Source of the DNA: Methylobacterium sp.
Lineage (GTDB): Bacteria; Pseudomonadota; Alphaproteobacteria; Rhizobiales; Beijerinckiaceae
Reading direction: 5' to 3'
Assembly (NCBI GenBank): GCA_020252645.1
Contig: JADCCN010000002.1
Span: 186,001-250,000, forward strand
Length of the DNA: 64,000 nucleotides
This document shows, one piece after another, positions 42,259-51,287 of the stretch. The notes beneath the pieces are model-generated. The model was not told the DNA's origin and made no database searches. It saw nothing but the letters and a program-made list of their open reading frames with translations. Numbering within the stretch: position 1 is the first letter of the stretch; every line of letters begins with the position of its first letter. A program made the translations under genes and the position numbers.

Positions 42259-43764
42259 ATGGATGAGCCTGCGATGCTGCGTATTCGCCCTGTTTCGATC
42301 GACACCCTGCGGGAGAGCGTGGTCCTGTTGTCACGCCGATGCCGCGCCCTGCGCCCGGAACGCCTGAAGGGCTTCCGCAAGGTGCAGCTCCAGGCCGAAG
42401 GGGTGGAGCTGACCGCGAGCATCCTGATCGTCGATGATCCTGCCCTGCTCGGCGAAGACGAGGTGGGGCTTACCGAGCCGGCCTTCCGCCGGCTGGGGCT
42501 GGCGGCCGGCTCTCCGGTGCGGATCGCGCTGGCGCCGCCCGCGCCGAGCCTCGAGGTGATACAGGCGAAGATCCGGGGCGAAACCCTCTCGCCCGGAGAG
42601 ATTTCCGCCGTCATCCGCGATCTCGCGGCCCACCGGCTCTCCGATATCGAGATCGCCGCCTTCCTCATCGCTTGTGCGAGTTTCATGACCGCGGATGAGG
42701 TTCTGGCCCTCACCCACGCGATGGTCGAGGCCGGCGAGCGCCTCGGCTGGCCGGTGCCGATGGTGGTCGACAAGCATTGCATCGGCGGCATTCCGGGCAA
42801 CCGCACCACGATGATCGTCGCGCCCATCGTGGCGGCGCATGGCCTGATCATGCCGAAAACCTCCTCGCGCGCCATCACCTCGCCTGCGGGAACCGCCGAT
42901 ACGATGGAGGTTCTGGCCTCGGTCGATCTCGATGCGACGAAGATCCGGCAGGTGGTCGAAACCGCCCATGCCTGCATTGCCTGGGGCGGGCACATGAAGC
43001 TCTCCCCCGTCGATGACATCCTGATCTCGGTCGAGCGCCCGCTCGCGCTCGATACGCCGGAGCAGATGGTCGCCTCGATCCTCTCGAAGAAGATCGCAGC
43101 CGGCACGACCCATCTCGTGCTCGACCTGCCCGTGGGCCCGACGGCGAAGATCCGCTCCTCGGCCTATGCCCAGCGCGTGCGCAAGCTGTTCGAGTTCGTC
43201 GCGGATCGCTGCGGCCTCGTGATCGACGTGGTGATCACCGATGGTTCGCAACCCATCGGGCGTGGCGTGGGGCCCTTTCTCGAGGCGCGCGACGTGATGG
43301 CAGTCCTGCGGGGCGAAGCGGATGCGCCGGTCGATCTGCGCGAGAAATCGCTGATGCTCGCGGCGCGCATCCTTGAATTCGACCCCGGCCTGCGCGGCGG
43401 CAAGGGCCTGGTGCGGGCGCGCGAGCTGCTCGATTCCGGCGCGGCCCTCAAGGCCATGGAGACGATCATCGCCGCACAGGGGCCGCCGCCGATGCGCGCG
43501 GTGCTCGGCTCGCTCACGGAGGAGATCTCAGCCGATCGGGACGGGGCGATCACCGCCATCGACTGCTTCCGCATCGCGCGGATTGCCCGGCTCGCCGGCG
43601 CGCCGACCGATCCCGGCGCGGGGCTCGATCTCTTCCGCCGCATCGGCGACCGCGTGCGCAAGGGCGAGGCGCTCTACCGCATCCACGCCGAGGACGAGGC
43701 GGATTTCGCCACGGCCTGCGCCGCCGCGCGACAGGATTCCGGCATTCAGGTCGGAGCCTCCTGA
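42259..43764 (+). CDS. thymidine/AMP phosphorylase family protein
   Basis: Nucleoside/nucleotide phosphorylase of 501 residues, longer than classical DeoA because of an N-terminal extension (about residues 1-85) as in AMP phosphorylases. The core has [20 protein letters not shown] near residue 172 and [19 protein letters not shown]. The IGG-x-PGNRT form is that of AMP phosphorylase rather than the pyrimidine form with GGVGDK, so the substrate is more likely a nucleoside 5'-monophosphate giving ribose 1,5-bisphosphate. A Cys replaces the Ser after the motif His. It heads an operon with a PRPP synthetase and a beta-CASP nuclease (2-base gap, then 4-base overlap). Confidence 0.9.
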   Translation: MDEPAMLRIRPVSIDTLRESVVLLSRRCRALRPERLKGFRKVQLQAEGVELTASILIVDDPALLGEDEVGLTEPAFRRLGLAAGSPVRIALAPPAPSLEVIQAKIRGETLSPGEISAVIRDLAAHRLSDIEIAAFLIACASFMTADEVLALTHAMVEAGERLGWPVPMVVDKHCIGGIPGNRTTMIVAPIVAAHGLIMPKTSSRAITSPAGTADTMEVLASVDLDATKIRQVVETAHACIAWGGHMKLSPVDDILISVERPLALDTPEQMVASILSKKIAAGTTHLVLDLPVGPTAKIRSSAYAQRVRKLFEFVADRCGLVIDVVITDGSQPIGRGVGPFLEARDVMAVLRGEADAPVDLREKSLMLAARILEFDPGLRGGKGLVRARELLDSGAALKAMETIIAAQGPPPMRAVLGSLTEEISADRDGAITAIDCFRIARIARLAGAPTDPGAGLDLFRRIGDRVRKGEALYRIHAEDEADFATACAAARQDSGIQVGAS

Positions 43765-43766
43765 CC

Positions 43767-44675
43767 ATGAAGGACGCCATGCTGCTCGCCTTTTCGGAAG
43801 ATCGGCACCGGGCTTCAGCCCTGGCGAAGCGGCTTGGCATGCCCTTTGGCGAAATCGGGCTGCATCGCTTTCCGGATGGGGAAATCTGCCCGCGTGTTCC
43901 GGCCTCGGCGCCGACAACGCTGGTCTATCGAAGCTTCGACCAGCCCAACGAAAAGCTGCTCGCCCTGCTCCTCGCGCAGGATGCGCTGGCGCGCGACCCG
44001 GGCGTGAGGCGCCTGGAACTTGTTGCTCCCTACCTGCCCTATCTCCGGCAGGACATTGCCTTTCATCCGGGGGAGCCGGTGAGCCAGGCGGTGCTGTGCC
44101 GGCTGCTGGCGGAACGCTTTTCGCGGATCATCACCGTCGATCCGCATCTGCACCGCACGGCCGATCTCGGCGCGGCCTATCCGGGCCCGATCTGGCAGGT
44201 GCTGTCGGCGCAGGATACCCTCGCCGATGCCCTCGCCGCCGAGGGCACGCCGCCCGGTCTTGTCGTCATCGGGCCGGATGTGGAATCCACCCCGCTGGTG
44301 GAACGGCTCGCGAAGCGCCTCGGCTGCGCTGCCGCGACCTTCGCCAAGGAACGCGCGGGCGACCGGCAGGTGCAGCTTTCGCCGCCCGCCGGGCTCGATG
44401 TCGCGGGGCGGCCCGTGCTGATCCTTGATGACATCTGCTCGACCGGCGGGACGATGGCCCGCCTCGCCGCAGCACTTCGAGCCGCTGGCGCGCGTTCGGT
44501 CGAGGCGATCATCACCCATGCCCTGTTCGACGAGGCCTCGCTGGCCCGGATGCGCGAGGCCGGGATTGCCCGCATCCGCTCGACCGATTCCATGAGCCAT
44601 CGCAGCAATGCCTTCCCGCTCGCCGGCCTGCTGGCCGAGGCGATCGTCAACCTTCCGCCACGGGGTTCCTCATGA
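43767..44675 (+). CDS. ribose-phosphate pyrophosphokinase family protein
   Basis: PRPP synthetase-like protein of 302 residues. The PRPP-binding loop VLILDDICSTGGTM is intact, the N-terminal motif HRFPDGEICPRV and the ATP region YLPYLRQDIAFHPGEPVSQ are present, and VDPHLHRTADL contains the metal His. It deviates from the housekeeping bacterial enzyme (for example DDICSTGGT instead of DDMIDTGGT), which suggests a specialised paralogue; the housekeeping prs is presumably elsewhere. It follows the phosphorylase gene after two bases and overlaps the nuclease gene by four, so its PRPP chemistry is probably coupled to nucleotide breakdown. Confidence 0.9.
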   Translation: MKDAMLLAFSEDRHRASALAKRLGMPFGEIGLHRFPDGEICPRVPASAPTTLVYRSFDQPNEKLLALLLAQDALARDPGVRRLELVAPYLPYLRQDIAFHPGEPVSQAVLCRLLAERFSRIITVDPHLHRTADLGAAYPGPIWQVLSAQDTLADALAAEGTPPGLVVIGPDVESTPLVERLAKRLGCAAATFAKERAGDRQVQLSPPAGLDVAGRPVLILDDICSTGGTMARLAAALRAAGARSVEAIITHALFDEASLARMREAGIARIRSTDSMSHRSNAFPLAGLLAEAIVNLPPRGSS

Positions 44676-46258
44676 AAACGAAACTGCACTTTCTCGGGGC
44701 GGCCGGCGGGGTCACCGGCTTCTGCGTGCTGATCGAGACCGGCCGCGCCCGGGTGCTGGTCGATTGTGGCCTCTTCCAGGGGCCGAAAACCCTCAAGCAA
44801 CTGAATTACAATGATTTCCCGTTCTCGCCTGCCGCGATTGACGCGGTGCTCCTCACCCATGCCCATATCGACCATAGCGGGCTGATCCCCAAGCTTGCCG
44901 TGCGGGGCTTTGCCGGGCCGATCCATGCCACGGCGGGCACAATTGCTCTGTGCGGGGTGATGCTGCCGGATGCCGGCGCCATTCAGGAAATGGAGGTCGA
45001 AACGCTCAATCGCCGCAATGCGCAGCGGGCGCGCGAGACGGTCGAGCCGATCTACACCAAGGCCGATGCCGAGGCCTGCATGAGCCAGTTCAGTGCCGTG
45101 GCGCTCGACACCTGGCTCGCGGTCGCGCCGGGTATCCGGGCCCGATGGTGGAATGCCGGGCATATCCTCGGCTCGGCCTCGATCGAGGTGGAGGTGGAGC
45201 AAGGCGACGCGACCGAGACGCTGCTCTTTTCCGGCGATCTCGGACCGGGCGGGCGCGAATTCGCCGATGATCCCGAAGGGCCGCAGGGCGTTGATCACCT
45301 CATCCTCGAGAGCACCTATGGCAATGTCGAGCGCGAGCCTGTCACGCAGGATCAGCGCCGGAAGGTGCTGGCCAAGGCGCTCCAGGCCGCCCATGATGCG
45401 GGCGGTCCGCTGCTCATCCCCGCCTTCGCTGTGGAGCGGACGCAGGAGCTGATCGTCGACCTGCTCGAACTGATGGAAGGCGGCGATGCGCCGCGTGGGC
45501 CCATCTTCCTCGATTCACCGCTCGCCATCCGCGCGAGCAAGGTGTTCCTGCAGAAGGGCCAGGCCCAGGATGGCACGGAGCGTTTCCGCAGGATGCGGGA
45601 ATCGAACCTGCTGCATTTCACCGAAAGTGCCGATGAAAGCCGCTCCATCGAACGCATCCGCGGCTGGCACATCATCATTGCCGCCAGCGGCATGTGCGAT
45701 GCCGGCCGGGTGCGGCACCATCTCAGGCGATTGCTGCCCCGCAAGGAGGCCACCGTGCTGATTGTCGGCTTCCAGGCTGTCGGCACGCTGGGGCGCCTGT
45801 TGCAGGATGGTCGCCAATGGGTCCGGATCCAGGGCGATGATATTCGCGTGAAGGCGGCGATCCGCTCGATCGATGTCTATTCCGGCCATGCCGATGCAAA
45901 GGCGCTGGTGGCATGGGCCAAGGCGCGCGGGCCGGTCACGGGGAGCATCTTCCTGCTGCATGGCGAGCCCGAGAATCTCGCGGGGCTGCAACGCCGTCTC
46001 CAGGCCGAGGGGCTCGCCAATGGCCGGGTCGTCGTTCCGAAAATGGACGAGGCCTTCGCGATCGCGCATCGCCATGTCAGCGCCGATGAGACGCCCATGC
46101 CCCCGCGCATTCCAACGGAAGCCGTCTCACGGCTGGACTGGCACAATGCACGCGCTGCCTTGCTGGCGGATCTGAACGAAAAGCTGGAAAACGCCGCCGA
46201 TGACCGCACGCGCGAGCGGATGATCGAGGAGATCAAGCGCAAGATAGCCTCTTTCTAG
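44672..46258 (+). CDS. metallo-beta-lactamase/beta-CASP ribonuclease-like protein
   Basis: Protein of 528 residues of the CPSF/YSH1-like group. The metallo-beta-lactamase motif THAHIDHSGLIPKL binds two zincs; further ligands are in WWNAGHILGSASI and FSGDLGPGG. The beta-CASP insertion carries ESTYGNVE, IPAFAVERTQELI, SGMCDAGRVRHHL and the C-terminal His motif VYSGHADAKAL. The RNA-metabolising C-terminal segment extends to FLLHGEPENLAGLQRRL. Related enzymes cut or trim RNA. Last gene of the operon; its stop TAG is formed by the downstream repeat. Confidence 0.92.
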   Translation: MKTKLHFLGAAGGVTGFCVLIETGRARVLVDCGLFQGPKTLKQLNYNDFPFSPAAIDAVLLTHAHIDHSGLIPKLAVRGFAGPIHATAGTIALCGVMLPDAGAIQEMEVETLNRRNAQRARETVEPIYTKADAEACMSQFSAVALDTWLAVAPGIRARWWNAGHILGSASIEVEVEQGDATETLLFSGDLGPGGREFADDPEGPQGVDHLILESTYGNVEREPVTQDQRRKVLAKALQAAHDAGGPLLIPAFAVERTQELIVDLLELMEGGDAPRGPIFLDSPLAIRASKVFLQKGQAQDGTERFRRMRESNLLHFTESADESRSIERIRGWHIIIAASGMCDAGRVRHHLRRLLPRKEATVLIVGFQAVGTLGRLLQDGRQWVRIQGDDIRVKAAIRSIDVYSGHADAKALVAWAKARGPVTGSIFLLHGEPENLAGLQRRLQAEGLANGRVVVPKMDEAFAIAHRHVSADETPMPPRIPTEAVSRLDWHNARAALLADLNEKLENAADDRTRERMIEEIKRKIASF

Positions 46259-46366
46259 AGCATGCTGTGAAAAAGTGGAATCCGGTTTTTCACAAAAAAG
46301 CATGCGATAATGATAAGATAAGAGCATGCTGTGAAAAAGTGGAATCCGGTTTTTCACAGCATGCTC
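46258..46366. mobile_element. chimeric TA-flanked repeat with two copies of hairpin 2 (109 bp)
   Basis: TA at 46256-46257 and 46367-46368. The left part is subfamily A hairpin 2 (core GTGGAATCCGGTT), then the linker GATAATGATAAGATAA, then, instead of hairpin 1, a second full hairpin 2 unit ending CACAGCATGCTC. Both halves are GAGC...GCTC or GCATGC bounded, so parts appear interchangeable. Confidence 0.88.
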
Positions 46367-46447
46367 TAAGCCATCGAGGCGGCGCGCATGCGAGGCCGCG
46401 CTCCCGCGATGATCGCGGCAGGGCAGATGTCTCTCCCGTTCCTGTTC

Positions 46448-47740
46448 TCATGCCGGAAGTGCCCAGACCCTTCGCGCGATATCGACCACCAGAAGCGCGC
46501 TGCTCGTGACGACACCCGCGACAGGCACCCAGAACGGGCAGCGGAAGATATCCGGCGGCGGTCTTTCCTCGCGCCACTTGATCACGATCAGCGCGACATT
46601 CACGAGCACGAAGATCAGCAGGGTTCCGATGGAGGCGAGATCAGCCAGCCCCGCCAGCGGCACGGCGAGCGCCAGCATCAGGATCGCGACAACCGCCAGA
46701 AGGGTGGCCATGACCGGCGCACGCGTTTCGGGGTGGACCTGAGCAAGCCCTTTCGGCAACTGCCCGCGATCCGCGAGGCCATAGAGCACCCGCGCAATGA
46801 TGATCATGTTGACGAGGATGCCATTCAGCGTAGCGGCCACCGCGATGGCGCTCATCAGGCCGAGCGGCCAGCCGGTCAGGCGCTGGAAGACCAGAGCCAG
46901 CGGCGCCGATGATCCCGCGAGTTCGGCCGGTGGCACCGCAGCGACAGCGATCAGCACGACGAGCGCATAGATCACGCCGGTCAGCCCGAGCGTGATGAAC
47001 AGCGCGCGTGGCAGGGTGCGGCGCTGGTCCTTCATCTCCTCCGAGACATTCACAAGATGCTCGAAGCCGATGAAGGCGAAGACGGCCAGCAAGGCCGCCG
47101 AGGCCACTCCCGGCCAGACCGCGGCATCGGCAAGACCTGACGCCATCACCTGGATGGGCGTTCCAAGATCGAGCATCCACAGCCCCGCCGCGATGATGAT
47201 CGCGAGGCCGGCCACCTCGATCACGGTCATCACTCCGGCAATGCTGACAGCCTGAAGTGTGGCGCGCGTGGCAATCGCGCCCAGCAGAAGGATGATCCCG
47301 GTGACCAGCACCGGCTTTGGCAGAGGCAGGAACACGCTGACATAGCCGGCAGCGCCGACGGCAATCGTCGCGGCGGAAATCGCAGAGGTCACGACACTCA
47401 GAAGGCCGACCGCCAGGGCGACCCGCTTTCGCCGGAAAGCCGCCTCCACATAAGCGGCCTCGCTCGCGGCGACCGGCAGGCGCGTGCCAAGTTCAGCGAA
47501 GGTCGCGGCGGAGAAGCCCATGATCAACGCCGCCATCAGAAAGGCCAGCGGCGCGTGAACCCCCGCCCGACCGGCCGCGAGCCCCACCAGCACATAGATG
47601 CCGGCACCAATCGTGATCCCGAGGCCATAGAGCACCGCATGGGTCAGGCCCAGCGACCGGGCAAGGCCGGCAATAGCCGCGGGGTTGCCCGAGTTTCTAC
47701 TCCCCGATGGCTCCCTGTTCACGGGCTCACCACCCTGCAA
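46448..47740 (-). CDS. APC-family amino acid permease
   Basis: Membrane transporter of 430 residues with about twelve hydrophobic segments. APC signatures: LGLTHAVLYGLGITIGAGIYVLVG (helix 1 with the GxG unwound region), GFSAATFAELGTRLPVAASEAAYVE (helix 2 and 3), FAFIGFEHLVNVSEEMKDQRRTLPRAL (helix 6) and NGILVNMIIIARVLYGLADRGQLP. The last part enters the membrane as VPVAGVVTSSALLVVDIARRVW. Probably takes up amino acids by proton exchange; specificity unknown. It is downstream of the Tad genes on the same strand (64 bases after tadC) but unrelated in function. Confidence 0.93.
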   Translation of the reverse strand: MQGGEPVNREPSGSRNSGNPAAIAGLARSLGLTHAVLYGLGITIGAGIYVLVGLAAGRAGVHAPLAFLMAALIMGFSAATFAELGTRLPVAASEAAYVEAAFRRKRVALAVGLLSVVTSAISAATIAVGAAGYVSVFLPLPKPVLVTGIILLLGAIATRATLQAVSIAGVMTVIEVAGLAIIIAAGLWMLDLGTPIQVMASGLADAAVWPGVASAALLAVFAFIGFEHLVNVSEEMKDQRRTLPRALFITLGLTGVIYALVVLIAVAAVPPAELAGSSAPLALVFQRLTGWPLGLMSAIAVAATLNGILVNMIIIARVLYGLADRGQLPKGLAQVHPETRAPVMATLLAVVAILMLALAVPLAGLADLASIGTLLIFVLVNVALIVIKWREERPPPDIFRCPFWVPVAGVVTSSALLVVDIARRVWALPA

Positions 47741-47803
47741 AACGAGAGCGGGAGAGCAGCAAGGCCAATCCGGCCGGGATCAGAGCCGAACAACTGACAA
47801 CGT

Positions 47804-48787
47804 TCATTTCCACTTGAAGATCTGGATCAGCGCCGGGGTGAGAATGACGATGAAGAGGGCCGGCATGAAGAACACGATCATCGGCACCGTGAGCTTCGGC
47901 GGCAGCCCGGCGGCCTTCTTCTCGGCCGCAATCATGCGCTGGTCGCGGCTTTCCTGGGCAAGAACACGCAGGGCATGGCCAAGGGGCGTGCCATAGCGCT
48001 CCGCCTGGATCAGCACGGTGGTGACCGACCTCACCGAATCGAGATTGGTGCGCTTGGCGAGGTTCTCATAGGCCATGCGGCGATCCGGCAGGTAGGACAG
48101 CTCGGCATTCGTCAGCGCCAGTTCCTCGGCCATGGGCACGGAAGCCGAGCCGATCTCGCTCGCGACCTTCCTGAAAGCCATCTCGATCGACATGCCCGAT
48201 TCGACGCAGATCAGCAGCAGGTCGAGCGAATCCGGGAAGGCCTTTCGCATCGAGGCCTGACGCTTCGCCGTGATGTTCGAGAGATAGAGCTCCGGCAGCT
48301 TGACGCCGAAATAGAGCGCGGCCAGCACGATCATCGCCTGCGCTCCGAAGGGAAGGCCGAAGCCCTTGTTGATCAGCATGTAGAACGACGCGAAGGCGAG
48401 CATGCCGAGCGGCGCGAAGAGGCGGGCGACAAGGAAGGTCGTTTCGGCCTTGGGGCCACGGAAGCCCGCGCGCATCAGGCGCTCCGCCGCGACTTCCGTC
48501 GAGAGCCATGAGCGCAGGCTGAAGCGATCGACGATGCGCTTGGCAAATTCACCGGGGGTGGAGCGCAGGGTCGGCTTCGCGCCACCGCGCCCGCTCTGCT
48601 GCAGGCGCTCGCGCTCGCGGGCACGGATGCGGTCGCGCTCCAGCGCGACGGATTTCATTTTCCGTTTGGTCTCGTTGCGCTCGAGAATGGGCATGCCGAT
48701 GGCGATCACCGTCGCAGCCACGGCGATGGCCGTGGCGATGGAGGCCAGGAAGGAGATATCGGTCAGGCGTTCGATGATCGAGGCCAT
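47804..48787 (-). CDS. tadC: Tad pilus inner membrane platform protein TadC
   Basis: Type II secretion F-domain protein of 327 residues. N-terminal membrane helix (ASIATAIAVAATVIAIGMPIL), a basic linker, a further helix pair (LFAPLGMLAFASFYMLIN and AMIVLAALYFGVKLPELYL), the T2SF domain with DSLDLLLICVESGMSIEMAFRKVA and the C-terminal helix (PMIVFFMPALFIVILTPALIQIF). Together with TadB it forms the platform that the CpaF motor drives. Last gene of the Tad cluster, 11 bases after tadB. Confidence 0.94.
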   Translation of the reverse strand: MASIIERLTDISFLASIATAIAVAATVIAIGMPILERNETKRKMKSVALERDRIRARERERLQQSGRGGAKPTLRSTPGEFAKRIVDRFSLRSWLSTEVAAERLMRAGFRGPKAETTFLVARLFAPLGMLAFASFYMLINKGFGLPFGAQAMIVLAALYFGVKLPELYLSNITAKRQASMRKAFPDSLDLLLICVESGMSIEMAFRKVASEIGSASVPMAEELALTNAELSYLPDRRMAYENLAKRTNLDSVRSVTTVLIQAERYGTPLGHALRVLAQESRDQRMIAAEKKAAGLPPKLTVPMIVFFMPALFIVILTPALIQIFKWK

Positions 48788-48797
48788 TTGCTTCTCC

Positions 48798-49769
48798 TCA
48801 GATCTCGAAGTTGATCATCTTCTTCATGACGAAGACACCGAATGCCATGATGGTGACGCAGATGCCGAGGCCGACGAGCCCGGCTTTGGTGGTCCACATG
48901 AGCTGGATGTATTCGGGCGAACCCAGCCAGGTGAGGCCGCCCACCAGCGCGGGCAGCGCGCCGATGATGCCCGCGGAGGATTTCGCCTCCTGGCTCATCG
49001 CATCCACCTTGTCGCGCAGCCGCTTGCGGTCACGGATGACCTTCGACAGGTTCAGCAGGATTTCGCCGAGGTTGCCGCCCGATTTCATCTGGATCTGGAT
49101 GACGATCGCGAAGAAGTTCACTTCCGAGAGCGGAATGCGCTCGTAGATCTTCATGATGCTGTCCGCGATGGACACGCCCATCTGCTGCGCTTCGACGATG
49201 TAACGGAATTCCGCCTTCAGCGGATCCTTCGCCTCGTTCGCGATCAGCCGGAGGCAATCATTCAGCGGCAGGCCGGACTTGATGCCGCGCACGATGGCTT
49301 CGATGGCGTTTGGAAATTCTTCGAGGAATTTTTGCTGGCGCTTCCTGGCCCAGCGATTGAGCAGAAAGTTCGGGATTCCGAAGACACCCACGAACATGCC
49401 TCCGAGGGCCAAAAGCGGCTGGCCCACCAGAACCAGCATCAGGAAGCCCAGGCCGAGGCCGCAACCGATGCTGATCAACCAGTAGGTCTTGCGTGTCCAG
49501 TTGACGCCGGCCTGCAGAAAGCGCTGTTCCATCGTAACGCGCTTCTTGGCTTTCTGGCGCTCGTCGAGTTCCTTCAGAGCATCGGCAACCTGCCTGCGGC
49601 GATTGCCCGATTCCTCGATCGCGCGTTTGCGGATCGTGCCGCCGATCACGGCCTCATGCCGCTTTTCGGCGCGGGCCCCCCCGGTCAACAGCGGCTCGAT
49701 CAGCACGATTCCGATGGTCACCACCGAGAAGGCGGTGAGCAGGGCAACGAGGATGGATTGCGTGTCCAT
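48798..49769 (-). CDS. tadB: Tad pilus inner membrane platform protein TadB
   Basis: Type II secretion F-domain protein of 323 residues with helices at the N-terminus (ILVALLTAFSVVTIGIVLIEPLL), around residues 95-140, and at the C-terminus (GLVGLGICVTIMAFGVFVM). The T2SF domain is recognisable as EFPNAIEAIVRGIKSGLPLN and FAIVIQIQMKSGGNLGEILLNLSKVIRDR. Lies between cpaF (three bases) and tadC (ten bases), the conventional order. Complete. Confidence 0.94.
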   Translation of the reverse strand: MDTQSILVALLTAFSVVTIGIVLIEPLLTGGARAEKRHEAVIGGTIRKRAIEESGNRRRQVADALKELDERQKAKKRVTMEQRFLQAGVNWTRKTYWLISIGCGLGLGFLMLVLVGQPLLALGGMFVGVFGIPNFLLNRWARKRQQKFLEEFPNAIEAIVRGIKSGLPLNDCLRLIANEAKDPLKAEFRYIVEAQQMGVSIADSIMKIYERIPLSEVNFFAIVIQIQMKSGGNLGEILLNLSKVIRDRKRLRDKVDAMSQEAKSSAGIIGALPALVGGLTWLGSPEYIQLMWTTKAGLVGLGICVTIMAFGVFVMKKMINFEI

Positions 49770-49772
49770 GCG

Positions 49773-51230
49773 TCAGGCCACCCGTTCCTCGCGCAGCTCC
49801 GCCGCATCGAGCGCGGCAGCGAGGCGCTTTTCCTCGCCGTAGTAGCGCGCGCGATCCCAGAAGCGGGGCTTGCCGATGCCGGTGGAGCGATGCTTGCCGA
49901 TGATGCGGCCATTCGCATCTTCGCCGGTCATGTCATAGATGAAGACATCCTGCGTCACGATCACGTCGCCTTCCATCCCCATCACCTCGGTGACATGGGT
50001 GATGCGGCGTGAACCATCGCGCAGGCGCTGTGCCTGCACGATGACATCGACCGAAGAGCAGATCATCTCGCGCACGGTCTTCGGCAGCAGGGTGTAGCCG
50101 CCCATCGCGATCATCGCTTCCATACGGGCGAGGCATTCGCGCGGGGAGTTGGCGTGGATGGTGCCCATGGAGCCGTCATGGCCCGTGTTCATCGCCTGCA
50201 GCAGGTCGAAAACTTCGGGGCCGCGGACCTCGCCGACGATGATGCGTTCGGGGCGCATGCGCAGGCAGTTCTTGACGAGGTCGCGCATGGTCACCTGCCC
50301 GGTGCCCTCGAGGTTCGGCGGGCGGGTTTCAAGCCGCACCACATGCGGCTGCTGGAGCTGCAATTCGGCCGCGTCCTCGCACGTGATGATGCGCTCGTCG
50401 TTGTCGATATGGCGCGTGAGGCAGTTGAGCAGGGTCGTCTTGCCCGAACCCGTGCCGCCCGAGATGACGACGTTGCAGCGCACGCGACCGATGATCTTGA
50501 GGACCTCGGCGCCCTCGACCGAGATGGACCCGAATTTCACCAGCTGCTCGAGGGTCAGCTTGTCCTTCTTGAACTTGCGGATGGTGAGCGCGGCGCCGTC
50601 GATGGCGAGCGGCGGGGCGATGACGTTCACGCGGGAGCCGTCGGGCAGGCGCGCGTCGCAGATCGGCGAGGCTTCGTCGACGCGTCGGCCGACCTGGCTC
50701 ACGATGCGCTGGCAGATGTTCATCAGCTGCGTATTGTCGCGGAAGCGCACATTCGTGAGCTGGATCTTGCCGCTGACTTCGATATAGGTCTTGTCGGCCC
50801 CGTTGACCATGATATCCGCGATGTCGTCGCGGGCGAGCAACGGCTCCAGCGGACCATAGCCGAGCACGTCGTTGCAGATATCCTCGAGCAGTTCCTCCTG
50901 CTCGGAGATCGACATCGCGACGCTCTTGAGCGTCAGGATTTCGGTGATCACATCGCGCAGTTCGTCACGCGCGGAAACAGCATCGAGTTTCGAGAGCTGC
51001 GACAGATCGATGGCCTCGATCATCGCACCGAAGATGAGGCTCTTTGTCTGAAAGTAATGATCGGATTTCTGGCGCGCCGCCTCCAGCGGCGGCGGGGAAG
51101 CCGTCGTGCGGCTCGCCGGCGAGGCGCCGGACATCGGCGGCGGAGGTGGCGCGGAAGCGGGCGCGGGCGCCGGAGTGGCGGGCCGTGCGGGCTTCATCCC
51201 CTGTTCGATTGTCGTACGTTTGCCGAACAT
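49773..51230 (-). CDS. cpaF: Tad pilus assembly ATPase CpaF/TadA
   Basis: Secretion ATPase of 485 residues driving pilus assembly. The N-terminal 45 residues are Pro/Ala-rich. The conserved ATPase core has Walker A SGGTGSGKTTLLN near residue 258, the Asp box ITCEDAAELQLQQPHVVRLE, Walker B RIIVGEVRGPEVFDLLQA, and His box NTGHDGSMGTIHAN. The N-terminal domain contains LGYGPLEPLLARDDIADIMVNG. GAGG before the ATG supports the start at 51230. In a row with cpaE upstream and tadB downstream. Confidence 0.97.
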   Translation of the reverse strand: MFGKRTTIEQGMKPARPATPAPAPASAPPPPPMSGASPASRTTASPPPLEAARQKSDHYFQTKSLIFGAMIEAIDLSQLSKLDAVSARDELRDVITEILTLKSVAMSISEQEELLEDICNDVLGYGPLEPLLARDDIADIMVNGADKTYIEVSGKIQLTNVRFRDNTQLMNICQRIVSQVGRRVDEASPICDARLPDGSRVNVIAPPLAIDGAALTIRKFKKDKLTLEQLVKFGSISVEGAEVLKIIGRVRCNVVISGGTGSGKTTLLNCLTRHIDNDERIITCEDAAELQLQQPHVVRLETRPPNLEGTGQVTMRDLVKNCLRMRPERIIVGEVRGPEVFDLLQAMNTGHDGSMGTIHANSPRECLARMEAMIAMGGYTLLPKTVREMICSSVDVIVQAQRLRDGSRRITHVTEVMGMEGDVIVTQDVFIYDMTGEDANGRIIGKHRSTGIGKPRFWDRARYYGEEKRLAAALDAAELREERVA

Positions 51231-51287
51231 GCCTGCCTCGTCCTGGTCTCATATCGGGCCCTCGCCTCCTGCAGGAGGCGCGGGCGA

